Part shown: positions 40,740 to 51,489 of the stretch, piece after piece
Layout: each line of letters opens with the position of its first letter
Position numbering within the stretch: the stretch's first letter is position 1
Assembly: GCF_023101765.2 (NCBI RefSeq)
Contig: NC_064233.1
Coordinates: 6,781,501-6,845,500 of the forward strand
Length of the DNA: 64,000 bases
From: Spodoptera frugiperda
Taxonomy: Eukaryota; Arthropoda; Insecta; Lepidoptera; Noctuidae
Direction: 5' to 3'
The notes under the pieces: model-generated
The model's database searches: none
What the model saw: only the letters and a program-made list of their open reading frames with translations
What the model was told of the DNA's origin: nothing
Translations under genes and position numbers: made by a program

Positions 40740-41182
40740 CCCTTAGTGCAAGTTTGCTTTACGTTTAAATCTAATCGAAACGAGATTGCCTCGTTGTTTG
40801 AGTGGTGCGACTGCCGAACAAGAGGTCTCGGGTTCGATTCCCGGGTCGGGCAAAGTATTACTGGGCTTTTTTCGGATTTTCGAAAATTTCTCGGTAGTAG
40901 CACGGAGTCTGGAATTGTGTCCAGTATATGGCAATAGGCTCACATATTACATTGGACTTATAACACAAATGGTCAAAAGTGGGTGTACAATGTATAGCGA
41001 CATTACGTGTCGTAATGTGCATGTGCACCTTGCCTACCGCTTCGGGGATAAAAGGCGTGACGTTGTTGTTAAAATAATCGATATGAGAACGCCTGATTGG
41101 CCGGCTCGAATAAACCAACCTCAGAGCACCGAACGCGCTCTCGTTTCGATTACTTTGGGAAAAACAAACTTATACTAAGGGT
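40740..41182. repeat. MITE family K copy split by a SINE
   Basis: The left arm ACCCTTAGTGCAAGTTTGC runs to about 40785. The right part resumes with GCCTGATTGGCCGGCTCGAA (~41088) and AAACTTATACTAAGGGTACT. Confidence 0.75.
40786..41067 (+). repeat. SINE family D copy nested in MITE K, full length
   Basis: TGCCTCGTTGTTTGAGTGG, box B GGGTTCGATTCCCGGG, GTAGCACGGAGTCTGGAATT and TTCGGGGATAAAAGGCGTGA. Confidence 0.85.
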
Positions 41183-41423
41183 ACTGGTGATTAATTTATC
41201 GTTTGAGTAAGCATCTTGTATGAATTTCTACATAAAACTGAGGTAAAAAGGCCTCAACTATGTTGATCAAAACTAGGACTTCAACGACAAAAACTTAGTA
41301 CTTAAATAAAGTACTGTTTTTGCTGAAATCAATCATTATTACTTCGAAGTGAATTTTCAGTTTTGTCATCGTTGCCTCTATTAATTTATTCGCTATGAAA
41401 GGTGATACTTGTACCTTGTACTT

Positions 41424-41525
41424 AAGTGTGGGAGAGCCATGCTTCGGCACGAATGGGCTGACTCGACCGGAGTGATACCACGGCCGAGCAGAAAACCGAC
41501 GTGAAACAACGCTTGCATTGTGTTT
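41424..41525 (+). repeat. Family A copy, head only
   Basis: AAGTGTGGGAGAGCCATGCT to CGTGAAACAACGCTTGCATT. Confidence 0.75.
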
Positions 41526-41578
41526 ACTATTACATATATACTCATTTCTACAATCCATTCACGCAAATGTATTAGGAT

Positions 41579-41870
41579 GCTTTTTCACCAGAGATTCTAT
41601 GGGCTATGTAGCTATGTTACGAAGATGTAATAGCTAAGCTGTGAAACTATGTGACCGTTTCCACTGATACTAAGCTATGTAGCTGTGCGAGGAAGATGTG
41701 CAGCTCGAGTCAATTATCGATAGTAGGGAAACTATCCATAGCATGCATCTTTCCATACAAAACACATAGCTTATCTGAGTCTGTTTCCACTAGTGCTAAG
41801 CTATGTGCGGTGGTGATTGGTGGAAGTCAATCGCATCCACAGCAACGCAAGCACATCTCTGGTGAAGAAA
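41579..41870 (-). repeat. MITE family H copy, complete
   Basis: The ends CTTTTTCACCAGAGATTC and GCACATCTCTGGTGAAGAAA are inverted repeats. Confidence 0.78.
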
Positions 41871-42261
41871 CACCCATAATCTCTCGCGTATCACTTGCTT
41901 TTTAGTTAATTTCAACATTTCAACACCAACTAGACTGACGATAAACGAGAATGTCTTTATAAAATAAGAAAACAGGTAGCCTAGTCTCAATGTAAGTATT
42001 TACTTTAAGTACTTAGATCTGAACTTAAGTAGTCTTGTATTTATTTCGACCTAGGTTCACTAGTAACTCACGCTCTCTCGTGTAGAGGGTGTTCAATTTC
42101 ATGTTTGGAAATTAAAATATTACGCTACGTTTACTAAGACTTTTTGTGGACAGTTGATTAAAATTGCAAGTTTAACGCCCAAATTCTGAAACGGTACTCA
42201 ATTTTAAGTTATTCTTAAATACCTTTCTGTCTCTGTCTTAGTAAAGAATTTGTAGTGATAT

Positions 42262-42310
42262 AACTATGACTGTCTTGGATCCCGTAACGAAATAAATCAG
42301 AAGATATAAC
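42262..42310 (+). repeat. Family I 3' fragment
   Basis: TGACTGTCTTGGATCCCGTA and GAAATAAATCAGAAGATA. Confidence 0.55.
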
Positions 42311-42575
42311 GACTGCCTCGTTGGCCGAGTGGTTGCAAATGCGAGTGCCGGGCAAGGGGTCTCGGGTTCGATTCCCGGGTCGGGCGAAGATAAAGTGAAA
42401 ATTTCTCAGTAGTAGCACAGAGTCTGAAAATGTGCCCGGTATATGGCAATAGGCTCACCACCTACTTGGGACTTACAATATAAATTGTGATATGTGGGTG
42501 TACATTGGCATTATGTGCCATAATGTGCACCTTTGCCTACCCCTTCGGGGATTAAAAAGGCGTGACGTTATATAA
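42311..42575 (+). repeat. SINE family D copy, full length
   Basis: CTGCCTCGTTGGCCGAGTGG, box B TCGGGTTCGATTCCCGGG, body, and TTCGGGGATTAAAAAGGCGT. Confidence 0.85.
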
Positions 42576-42839
42576 CGACACATTAGTGGACTATATTGAC
42601 TCTGCTGACTATATAAATACAGAAATACTAAACATCGAAACAGCCTATATACCAAAAACTAGATCTAACTGCTCGACAAAAGGTTACGTAAGGACCGGTT
42701 TGAGGTCCAATAGTGTAGCATTACGGACACTCGAGACTCTATATTGTATTTCATTTTACTTTGGATTCAATTCTATCGAGCTGACTGGTTTAATCTACAA
42801 GTATTTGAAAACTGTTGAGGACTTTTGAGTAAGAAAGCA

Positions 42840-42957
42840 AACTAAAAAGCCTCGTCATACTATCCCATTTTTTTGAAGAGGGAATATCAGCTAAAAAGCA
42901 AACTAAAGACCTTGTCATATTACTCTCTTTTATTTGAAGAGGGAATATCATCTAATG
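42840..42957. repeat. Tandem duplication of flank plus family C end
   Basis: AAAGCAAACTAAA ... GAAGAGGGAATATCA appears twice (~42843-42898 and ~42899-42955). The second copy continues into the family C body at 42943. Confidence 0.75.
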
Positions 42958-43133
42958 ACTTCTCCCGTTTTGAGTGTGGGGAAAGGGAGTGTCAGACTCT
43001 TACTGACTAAAAACCAACCCGTTCCTACTCCTGCTTTTGGAGTTGAAGCCCCGGTAAACCTGTTGCTAGGTAATCCGCAGTTCTGAATCAGCCCCGGTAA
43101 CCCGCTAGGCAATCCGAAGTTCATATTAGCCCT
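42943..43133 (-). repeat. Family C copy with internal duplication
   Basis: GACTAAAAACCAACCCGTTC. The GCCCCGGTAA...CTAGGTAATCCGCAG segment occurs twice (43049-43085 and 43092-43125). Confidence 0.75.
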
Positions 43134-43167
43134 ACCGTAGTACACAATGATTTGTACTCAGCAGCGA

Positions 43168-43438
43168 CGAATGGAATGGCTCAATCGCACTGATACCACG
43201 GCTTCACAGCAAATCGACGTGAATAAACGCTTGCGTTGAAGCGTTTTTTCACGTCGGTTTTATTTCGTTGTGTAAGTGAAGTCACCGGAGGCCCAATTAC
43301 CCCACCTTCCCAATCCCCGATTCCCCAACAACCCTTAAATTCCTAACCCCCAAAAGGCCGGCAACGCTCTAGTAACGCATCTGGTGCTTCATGTGTTCAT
43401 GGGCGGCGGCGATTACTTACCATCAGGTAATCTATCAT
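43168..43438 (+). repeat. Family A copy
   Basis: ACTGATACCACGGCTTCACA ... GGCGGCGGCGATTACTTACC. It contains a small inverted duplication of AAACGCTTGCGTTG / ACGTCGG near 43225. Confidence 0.78.
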
Positions 43439-43745
43439 ATAACAAATATTTCTTTACGATAACTTCTCTCAATCCAACTCATAATAATTACATGACAAAC
43501 AACCTCTAAAACATACAGACATATATCCTTGCAACTATGTTATTAGAGTACGATAGTTACGAAATAATATAACCATGGTCATAGCCGGGTAGGCAGTTAC
43601 ATGCAATACTTGTATCTGCATTAGGCTAGACAATGAGACTGATCTCGTATTGATATTGAGAGATTGGAGTGTGAGGTTCGATGCTTGGGTTTGGTAAAAG
43701 AATTTTGTTTGTCTGTGTTAATTGGAAATATGTATTTTTTAATCC

Positions 43746-43920
43746 ATCCAATCATATTCATTGGTACACATAGCTTAGCACTGGTGGAAACGAACTCAGC
43801 TAAGCTATGTTTTTTATATGGAAAGAAGTGTGCTATGGATGGCTTCCCTACTATCGATACATTGCATACTCGAGCTGCCCATCTTCCTCGCACAGTTACA
43901 TAGCGTAGTTTCACAGCTTA
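43746..43920 (+). repeat. MITE family H copy, both ends shortened
   Basis: CCAATCATATTCATTGGTAC ... CATCTTCCTCGCACAGTTAC. Confidence 0.65.
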
Positions 43921-44103
43921 AATGATAAATGATATTTATTTCTGTAAATAGGTCATAAAATAACACTTACACGCCAATATTTCAAATATCTAGATGAGGC
44001 CGCCATTTCCTATCTCTGAGAAGAAATGCCGAAACAAACTCAGAGGTCATAGTCTCTTTTAAAGTCCAGACAATGAAATAGAGGATAATGTGAGAGAACC
44101 GTG
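43921..44103 (-). repeat. Family M (LINE 3' end) copy
   Basis: AATGATATTTATTTCTGTAA, CTAGATGAGGCCGCCATTTC and AGTCTCTTTTAAAGTCCAGA. On the minus strand it ends in an ATAAATATCATTT tail. Confidence 0.6.
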
Positions 44104-44243
44104 CAAGTTGGTTCTGTAGTGGTCTTTAGAGGAAAGAACCACAACAGTATGAGCGGACCTGTTCAGATGGCAGTACGCATGTGTATTAGCTATTATATCT
44201 TCGTAGCATATCTATCCACGAATGGCAAGCGGGCTGGAGATCG

Positions 44244-44315
44244 CAGTTTAAAAGGTTCAGGTTTATCAGAGAGCGCTGCTGCCTGGTCTCTGTCAAATAT
44301 GTAGTCCCTTAGTCG
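44244..44315. repeat. Repeat shared with 61678-61760
   Basis: GGTTTATCAGAGAGCGCTGC and TGGTCTCTGTCAAATATG. On the minus strand both copies encode FDRDQAAALSDKP or close to it, so this may be a transposon coding remnant. Confidence 0.45.
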
Positions 44316-44751
44316 GGTATGTGATACCTGTAGGAAGTGTAGTGGTGGTGAAAGACAGACAGACAAACAGACACAATTTTATTATATTCTAGATTTATTT
44401 CTAGAACAAATAAATAAAACCAAAACACTGCTAAAAGCACTTCATTCGATATCAAATTATATACTAAAGGAATATACTTTGCACTTTAACATTACATTCG
44501 AAAACCTACCTTAACAACATACACTTACAATCCAAATTCGCTTGTGAGATAAACTGTTGTATATTGCCAAGGGAAAATAGACTTTATGGCTGTAGATTTA
44601 GAGGTGTTACAATGAAGATTAGCCGTCAGTGGGTCAGTTAATGCAAGAGTTCTAAGATAGTTGGGTATGTTCAACTTAATACGGAATCGTAGGGTGACTA
44701 TGAATTTGGTGACTTAAAGGATAGGTATTAGATTTTTGACTTATATCTTTT

Positions 44752-44895
44752 TTAGGGGGAAAAATCGTCCATTGACTTCTCCCGCTTTGGGCGAGGTGAG
44801 AGGGAGAGTGTCAGACTGTTACTGACTAAAAACCACTCCCTTCTTACTCCTTCTTTTCGAGCCGTAACCCCGGTAACCCGCTAGTCCGCAGCTCA
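44752..44895 (-). repeat. Family C copy
   Basis: AAAATCGTCCATTGACTTCT ... AAAAACCACTCCCTTC ... GTAACCCGCTAGTCCGCAGC. Confidence 0.75.
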
Positions 44896-44965
44896 TTCGC
44901 GCGGGTAGGACAAAAAGTAATTCAAATTTGAAATTTTGCGACCGAAGTTTGGTAGTAGGCTCGAT

Positions 44966-45056
44966 GTCCGGTGTTTTCTTGGTCGTATCTACTGTAGATC
45001 CTGGCTTACAGGAGTTGCAGCGGTGCGGGTGGATATGGCGGACTTGTCAAAAAAAA
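44966..45056 (-). repeat. Family I fragment
   Basis: TCCGGTGTTTTCTTGGTCGT, CTACTGTAGATCCTGGCTTA and GGAGTTGCAGCGG. Confidence 0.6.
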
Positions 45057-45064
45057 TAGTAGGC

Positions 45065-45670
45065 TCAATGTTTTTAATTCATTATTCGATTCGAGACGAT
45101 GAATGAAGGCGTGGCTTTTCAAAAGCAAAGTTGCAATTTATCTGAACATACCTATCACATAAAATAAAACAGTTAACAACGCCATATTGCTCTCCCCTCC
45201 CATAACGGAATCATGGTCACCGTACAACTAACTCACGCGCAACCACGTCCATATTTTCGCACGCCTCCACACGGCGAGATAAAATGACATTTTTACACGA
45301 CTCCAAACAAACAAACGCATATTATTTAGACACAATGCAACACACATTCACGGCTAAACGTTAAGAAGGTCGAATTCAAAATAATTACTTTTATTATCTG
45401 TGGTAATCTTGTCTATGAGACGACCTCTTTATTGGCGCGTTCTTGTTTCGAATTCCGTATTTTTGTTTTTTTGCTTTGCTTTTGTGTTTTGCGAAATTGC
45501 GTTTTAATTTTTAATTTTAAACAGATTAGCTTTCTGTTACTTACTGTGGCCTGTGTAAAATTTAGGCTGTATAAGTTATACTAGACTTTGATTCTCACCC
45601 CCTACATTACATTTTTCTTTTGATGACGGGTGAAACCTTAAAAGGCGCCTAAATTTCTGCGTGAAAGAAA
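45065..45670. other. Unassigned sequence
   Basis: No supported gene or repeat. Confidence 0.3.
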
Positions 45671-45678
45671 AACTACAT

Positions 45679-45814
45679 AGGTATTTTTACCTCACTAAAA
45701 CCACCCGGTGACCACCTTCAATGACTTTAGTCTGCCACTTTTAAGAGGACCGGGTGCCCATTACAGGTGTATGCAGGGTGGCCACCGCAATGCGTTTTAG
45801 TGAGGTAAAAACCT
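45679..45814. mobile_element. 136-bp MITE with ~20-bp TIRs
   Basis: AGGTATTTTTACCTCACTAA on the left; TTAGTGAGGTAAAAACCT on the right. Subterminal CCACCCGGTGACCACC and GGTGGCCACCG are partly complementary. Confidence 0.75.
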
Positions 45815-45953
45815 GAATGTCTCTTGTCTTTTATCCCCAAAGAGCTAGGCGCCTTATGAAGGTTTACGCCCGTAACTAAATAAAAAGGTTTAACTTAAGA
45901 TACGTAAGATGAATAAGGTTTTAAAGTAATTTAACGAAAAAGCATTTTAAACA

Positions 45954-46128
45954 TTGACTGCACGATTGACGCGGTAACTGGACAATCGACTGCCGTGTAA
46001 CGGGTGCCAGGTTAGTCCCGCACTGAACAACTCTTTGTGTGATGAACAGATTGTTGTTTCGGGTCTGAGTGTCATGTGTATGCGAACTTGTTTGTTTGTA
46101 AGACACACCCACGACACAGAAGAAAAAC
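45954..46128 (+). repeat. SINE family F copy, diverged
   Basis: GACTGCACGATTGACGCGGT, CTCTTTGTGTGATGAACAGA and ACGACACAGAAG. Confidence 0.7.
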
Positions 46129-46360
46129 ATAGTAGCTTTTTAGGCTCTTAAAAACATTTTGTGTCACTTATATCAAAACTCTGTCTTTATTAACCAAATC
46201 TACAGCTAGATAACTTATTGAAAATCCTATGAAAACAAAATGTAGCAATATCAGATCGGCCCATGAATCACCTCTCCCGGTCGGTTGAAAACGGGTTCTG
46301 TGATTTCCGCAAGCTAGTACATTCTGTTTAAGGTCACCGCTCGAGCTGACCTGTATCTAG

Positions 46361-46520
46361 AACGCCTAGGTTTCGACTTTGGATCCTAACGTCTACCTAG
46401 ATTTTCTATATGGGCATTACCTATTAAGTTTTTTTGATGGTATGCTTAGAACACTTAGGTTTCGACTTTGGATCCTAACGTCTACCTAGATTTTCTATAT
46501 GGGCATTATTAAGTATTTTT
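46361..46520. repeat. ~82-bp tandem duplication including the start of a family A copy
   Basis: TAGGTTTCGACTTTGGATCC, TAACGTCTACCTAGATTTTC and TATATGGGCATTA occur identically at 46369-46427 and 46451-46508. The first ends TTTTTTTGATGGTAT, the second TTTTTTATTGTATAAGCC and a family A body. Confidence 0.8.
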
Positions 46521-46710
46521 TATTGTATAAGCCGGTAAACGGGCAGACGGATCACCTGATGCCATGCAATTGCCGCCGCACATGGACACCCGAAACACCA
46601 GAGGAGTTACAGGTCCGTTACCGGCTTCAATCACTTATTCACTTCATCTCTTTTCATCACTCCAGTCGTACCGGCCCATTCGTTACGAAGCATGGCTCTC
46701 CCACACTTAA
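46507..46710 (-). repeat. Family A copy with central deletion
   Basis: TATAAGCCGGTAAACGGGCA ... CATTCGTTACGAAGCATGGC; about 90 bases of the middle are missing. Confidence 0.75.
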
Positions 46711-47135
46711 AAATGGACACATACATAAAGGAAGCTGAGCTGTGGGCCCATACCCAGGCCCATGCTATGTAGAATGTCAACTGTCATAAATCTAAAAGTC
46801 CTTTCATATCTACGTATTGTAAGTGGTGGTAGCATGATTTGTGTTAGTCATAGTGTTTCTTGCTGTGATTTATATGTCAAATGGTAGCACTATGATAATA
46901 TCATTACAACTGATATATCAGAAACATAACGTGTATGAGGTATACTACCTATGTTAACGATTGTATCGCTTCAGATCAAAAAAATAGAGAAAGACTACAC
47001 TCTATCGGATTAAAACAGAAATAGTTTGTTTTCGCCCAAACAAGGTTTGCATGAAAAAATAATCAAAATAAATACACGGAGAAATTCTAAAAGCCAAAAC
47101 CAAATATATACGAGTATTCCTCCAGAGACTTGGTA

Positions 47136-47274
47136 AAATCATCAAATGACTTCTCCCGCCTTGGGCGAGGCGAGAGGGAGTGTCAGACTCTTACTGACTA
47201 AAAACCACCCCGTTCCTACTCCTGCTTCGAGCCAGAGCCCCGGTAACCCGCTAGGTAGTCCGCAGCTCCGGATA
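47136..47274 (-). repeat. Family C copy, well preserved
   Basis: ATCATCAAATGACTTCTCCC ... GACTAAAAACCACCCCGTTC ... CCCGCTAGGTAGTCCGCAGC. Confidence 0.8.
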
Positions 47275-47671
47275 AATCTACCACTTTGTTCCAAAACATA
47301 GCTATACCTGTGATACACATAGGGTAATTTGAATGCAATTTAAATAATGCATATAGACCGGCTCGTTGTGACTAACAGGCCCGAGCACCATGAGGTCATG
47401 CAAGGCTCTCGGCTACTGCCGACAGTTACGAAATGGTACTGAGTAAGTGCTAATTTTACTCGAATTGAGTATTGAACTGAAAAACTTTTGGACAGTCACT
47501 AATTTAGATTTTTGGTTTTAATAAATAGGTTTGTTGACATCAGTTTTATTTTCTATGCCCTACATGTATGCCCATGCCCCGATCCGGAGCTGCGGACAAC
47601 GTAACAGGTTACCGGAATATAATTATATTCAGTGGTACACATATTATATTCAGTGGATGCCAAGTCCACAG

Positions 47672-47822
47672 CAACGTAGCTGCGGACTACCTAGCGGGTT
47701 ACCGGGGCTCCGGCTCAAAGCAGGAGAGTGAACGGGGTGGTTTTTAATCAGTAAGAGTCTGACACTCCCTCTCGCCTCGCCCTGGCGAGAGAAGTCATTG
47801 GATGATTTTACCCACTTAAAAA
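47672..47822 (+). repeat. Family C copy
   Basis: AGCTGCGGACTACCTAGCGG ... GAGTCTGACACTCCCTCTCG ... GGATGATTTTACCCAC + A-run. A shorter C scrap (CCGGAGCTGCGGACAACG) lies at 47583. Confidence 0.8.
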
Positions 47823-47829
47823 ATAGGAT

Positions 47830-48115
47830 TGACATTGGTCATTCATTTCGGCAGTTATTCAACGAATGACTTGCAACCACTATTTTTATACAATTACACA
47901 ATCAAATTAGTTACACTTCAAGAACTTTACTATTAAATCATTAGAAAGTCGGTGTTAAATGCGGACAAAAAATTAATAATTAAAAATAAAACAAGTACTA
48001 ACTTAATTTAGAGCTATCCAATAGATCTGTGCGATAAGAAATTATTTATAGATTTGGGTTGCGTAAGTAAAATGGTTCTCTAGATTGTTTGATACATAAA
48101 CACGTTATTCTCGAG
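47830..48115. other. AT-rich spacer
   Basis: Nothing recognised. Confidence 0.3.
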
Positions 48116-48119
48116 TAGT

Positions 48120-48283
48120 TTTTTTTTGACGTGGGGAAAATCATCTAATGACTTTTCTCTTCTTGAGTGAGGCGGAAGGGAGTGTCAGTCTCTTACTGAC
48201 TAAAAACCACCCCGTTCCTACTCCTGCTTTTCGAACCAGAGCTCCGGTAAACCCGCTAGGTAGTCCGCAGCTCCGGATTCCCG
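48120..48283 (-). repeat. Family C copy
   Basis: AAAATCATCTAATGACTTTT ... AAAAACCACCCCGTTCCTAC ... GGTAGTCCGCAGCTCCGG. Confidence 0.8.
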
Positions 48284-48302
48284 GGTAGTTATAGACGTGT
48301 GA

Positions 48303-48487
48303 TGTTAAATGATATTTATTTTTGCAAATAGGTTACAATGTAACTCTTTTACACGTCAATCTCTTAAATAACTAGATGAGGCCGGCATTTCCTATCCGAC
48401 TACTCTGAGAAGAAATGCCGAAACAAACTCAGAAGTCATAGTCTCTTTTAAAGTCCAGACAAAATCAATTAAAGATGTCGGAGAATG
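48303..48487 (-). repeat. Family M (LINE 3' end) copy
   Basis: AAATGATATTTATTTTTGCA, GATGAGGCCGGCATTTCC and AGAAGAAATGCCGAAACAAA. Confidence 0.6.
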
Positions 48488-48629
48488 TTTTATAGCCAAT
48501 AAATAGTCTTCAATAAATGGACTATCCAACACAAACCGACTTATTGGATTCAAAGCAGTAATTCCGGAGATTAGTGCGTTCTAACAATCCAATTCTTCAA
48601 CTTAATTCAAAGTATGGGCAGTGTACGAC

Positions 48630-48753
48630 TTTGCGGATTACGGAGGCTCCGCTTCGGCTTAAAACAGGGTGGTTTTTAGTCAGTAAGAGTCGGACAATAC
48701 CTCTGGCGTCACCCAAGGCGGGAGATGTCATTGGATGATTTTCTTCCTCAACA
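48630..48753 (+). repeat. Family C copy, diverged
   Basis: GGGTGGTTTTTAGTCAGTAA and CAAGGCGGGAGATGTCATTG. The left side is altered (ACTTTGCGGATTACGGAGGC), like the copy at 53310. Confidence 0.7.
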
Positions 48754-48824
48754 GAGTCAAAGCATTTATATCAACTAAACCATAAATAAATAATTTTGAA
48801 CCATCAAAAAATAAAGTAATAAAA

Positions 48825-48905
48825 AATAGTCCGCCCGTCTGTCCGTCATTGAAGTTAGGTGCTCGTTCCAAAGTGTAGCTTCGAATGAAGAAGAACGAGC
48901 AAGTA
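48825..48905. repeat. Short repeat with GCTCGTTC/GAACGAGC
   Basis: GTGCTCGTTCCAAAGTGTAG ... GAAGAACGAGCAAGTAG; compare 33590-33665. Confidence 0.5.
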
Positions 48906-49045
48906 GGTATGTGATCAGCTAAATAAGGGGCACGCTTATTGCAATACACCGGGCACATTTCCAAAATCGACTCAAGAATTACGATTACGATGTTGAAATA
49001 TAAGTACAAAAAAGCTACGGAACATATTATAGAGACATATATGGA

Positions 49046-49236
49046 CATAATATTATAAAGCTGAAGAGTTTGTTTGTTTGATTGTTTGTTTGTTTGAACG
49101 CGCTTATCTCCGGAACTACTGGTCCGATTTGAATAATTATTTTTGTGTTAAATGAGGAAGGCTATAGGCTATAAAACATCACGCTACAACCAATAGGAGC
49201 CAAGCAGAGCAGGTGAAACCGCGCGGAAGTAGCTAG
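49046..49236 (+). mobile_element. Helitron-like family R copy with CTAG end
   Basis: ATATTATAAAGCTGAAGAG, TTTGAACGCGCTTATCTC, TAGGAGCCAAGCAGAGC and terminal GTAG-CTAG-T. Confidence 0.75.
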
Positions 49237-49261
49237 TATGGACATATAGAGACCAGATTGT

Positions 49262-49410
49262 ATATTAAAGAAGGGCCAAATTAAAAGTAAAAAGACTGAT
49301 GACTGTTGATAAAGCGAAAGAGGTATGTAAGATTCGTAGCAATTGGCGTTCCATTGTCTCTGGCTACCCCTACGGGAGACAGGCGTGAAGTTATATATGT
49401 ATGTAAAAGC
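49262..49410 (+). repeat. Family E copy
   Basis: AAAGAAGGGCCAAATTAAAA, AAAGCGAAAGAGGTATGTAA and GGGAGACAGGCGTGAAG. Confidence 0.7.
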
Positions 49411-49419
49411 TACGGAACC

Positions 49420-49940
49420 AAGCGGCTTGGTCTAAAAACTTTACTTTTATTTTATTAGGTTTTTATAACCAATCTGATTGTATGAATATTTATAGCTGTG
49501 ATGATAACTAAATAAATTATATTATATGTTATTGTAGCGTTTATATTTTTTAAATGGAGACACGATTTATTTAGGATTTAGAATGTAAATTATTTCTTTC
49601 CTTCGACTTCTGAGTGAGAAGTATCTGTTTAGATACTTGAATGAAACACTACCATGAGTTTAAAGCAATACTTGTCGAAAGAAAATTTTACAACGCCTCT
49701 GCAGGTTACCTGTAAAACTAAAATTTGCCATACAAAAAATTGACGTCGTCGCTAGCGACTATCGACAAATACTATTGCTTCAAACTCATGGTAGAGGTAC
49801 TGATACTATTATTGTGAATGAAAAATAACTGCGCAACAATATAAATTCTCAGTAGTAATCTGAGGATTTTTCATTTTGGCATACATTTTCCAATAATCCC
49901 CAGATATATATATCACATAACACAACTGATAAAAAGTGGG
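49420..49940. other. AT-rich sequence
   Basis: No gene. An inverted pair, ACTACCATGAGTTTAAAGCA (49649) and GCTTCAAACTCATGGTAGAG (49775-49794), brackets about 110 bases and may be a small MITE. Confidence 0.4.
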
Positions 49941-49947
49941 TGTTATA

Positions 49948-50133
49948 TCACTACATAGTATAAAACAAAGTCGCTTTTTCTTTCCCTTTGTATGCTTAAA
50001 TCTTTAAAACTACGCAACGGATTTTGATGCGGTTTTTTTAATAGATAGAGTGATTCAAGAAGAAGGTTTATATGTATAATACATACATAATATATCACCA
50101 TTGCACCCATGCGAAGCTGGGGCGGGTCGCTAG
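49948..50133 (+). mobile_element. Helitron-like family G copy, complete ends
   Basis: TCACTACATAGTATAAAAC to GGCGGGTCG-CTAG-T. Confidence 0.8.
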
Positions 50134-50462
50134 TATTTTATATACATCTCTGCCTACCCTTTTCTCGACTAGCGTCCGTCCGCACTTAATTTAAACTTTG
50201 CATGGTACTAAGTAGGCTGTATGCGTGGCTGCCTTGACCGACTTTTGGAAAAAAGGCGCGTGGCATCAGCTGTTTGGGCGAAAAAACAAAAGAATTTGTT
50301 ACGATGACCGCTGACTCACATTACTGAAGGGAACTTGGTTTAATGCCAATGTAATATATATGACATAGCATCACGTCTTCAATTCCTTGAAGAGGATTAT
50401 AAAACTTTAGTTAACGCATTACGTAAACCAAGTCCTTAAGTGGAAACTATCGTTTTCTTTTT

Positions 50463-50643
50463 CTTCTCTTCTAATAATATCTTCTGATTAATTTCGTTGC
50501 GGGATCCAAGACAGTCATTCATGTCCCTGGGACGCGCCGGACTTCAGTGTTCCGGTGTTTACATGGTTGTATCTACTGTAGATCCTGGTGCACAGGAGTT
50601 GCAGCGGTATGGGAGGTTGTGGTGGGCTTGTCCCATAAAAAAA
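50463..50643 (-). repeat. Family I copy, full length
   Basis: TCGTTGCGGGATCCAAGACA, GGGACGCGCCGGACTTCAG and AGTTGCAGCGGTATGGG. Confidence 0.75.
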
Positions 50644-50698
50644 CCAAGTTCTCACCAGTTAAAGAAAACTCGATGAAGAGTGAATCAATAGAAGGATT

Positions 50699-50975
50699 AA
50701 GTGTGGGAGAGCCATGCTTCGGCACGAATGGGCCGACTCAACCGGAGTGATACCACGGTCTCACAGAAAACCGACGTGAAACAATGCTTGCCTTGCGTTT
50801 CAATGTGTGTAAGTGAGGTTATCTGAGGTTACCCAATAACCTTACCAATCTTCCCAATGCCAGATTCCCCAACCACCTTTAAACTCCTAACTCCCAAAAG
50901 ACCGGCAATTTACTTGCAACTCCGCTAGTGTTTCGGGTGTCTAAAGGCGGCGGCGATTGCTTACTTTCCTTGAAG
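50699..50975 (+). repeat. Family A copy, full length
   Basis: AAGTGTGGGAGAGCCATGCT ... GGCGGCGGCGATTGCTTAC, with a modified tail CTTTCCTTGAAGGATAAAAA. Confidence 0.8.
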
Positions 50976-51301
50976 GATAAAAAAATTGGAAACGTATGTA
51001 TAGTATCAGAACATAGTATACATATAGGGAATACAATATATATGACATCGTGAGATTCGCAACTGATATTAATTAATTATCGACATATCGTTTGTATGTG
51101 ACTTCTCAAAAAACGTACGATTATCCATTTCGTGGTGTCTTAAACAAACATTTTGTGGTTTTCCTATAGCATTTTGATTTCGTATTTTACCCTGTACGCA
51201 TTACAAATATTGTAGATTATCATTTACTTAAATAAATCAATGAATTTGTGGTCTACTTGTGTATTTTAGTGACTTCACGTGAAAATACGTATGATAAAAC
51301 T

Positions 51302-51485
51302 ATTTTTTATGGAATAGGGGCAAACGAGCAGACGGATCACCTGATGGTAAGCGATCAGCGCCATCCATGGACACCCGCAACACCAGAGGAGACACAGGTG
51401 CGTTGCCGGCCTTTTAAAAAGGAATACGCTCTTTTCTTGAAGGTTTGAAGATTTGGTTCGGAAATATTTTCGACGACAGCTATAT
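51302..51485 (-). repeat. Family B copy
   Basis: TTTTATGGAATAGGGGCAAA, ATGGTAAGCGATCAGCGCC and CTTTTCTTGAAGGTTTGAAG. Confidence 0.7.
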
Positions 51486-51489
51486 TAAT

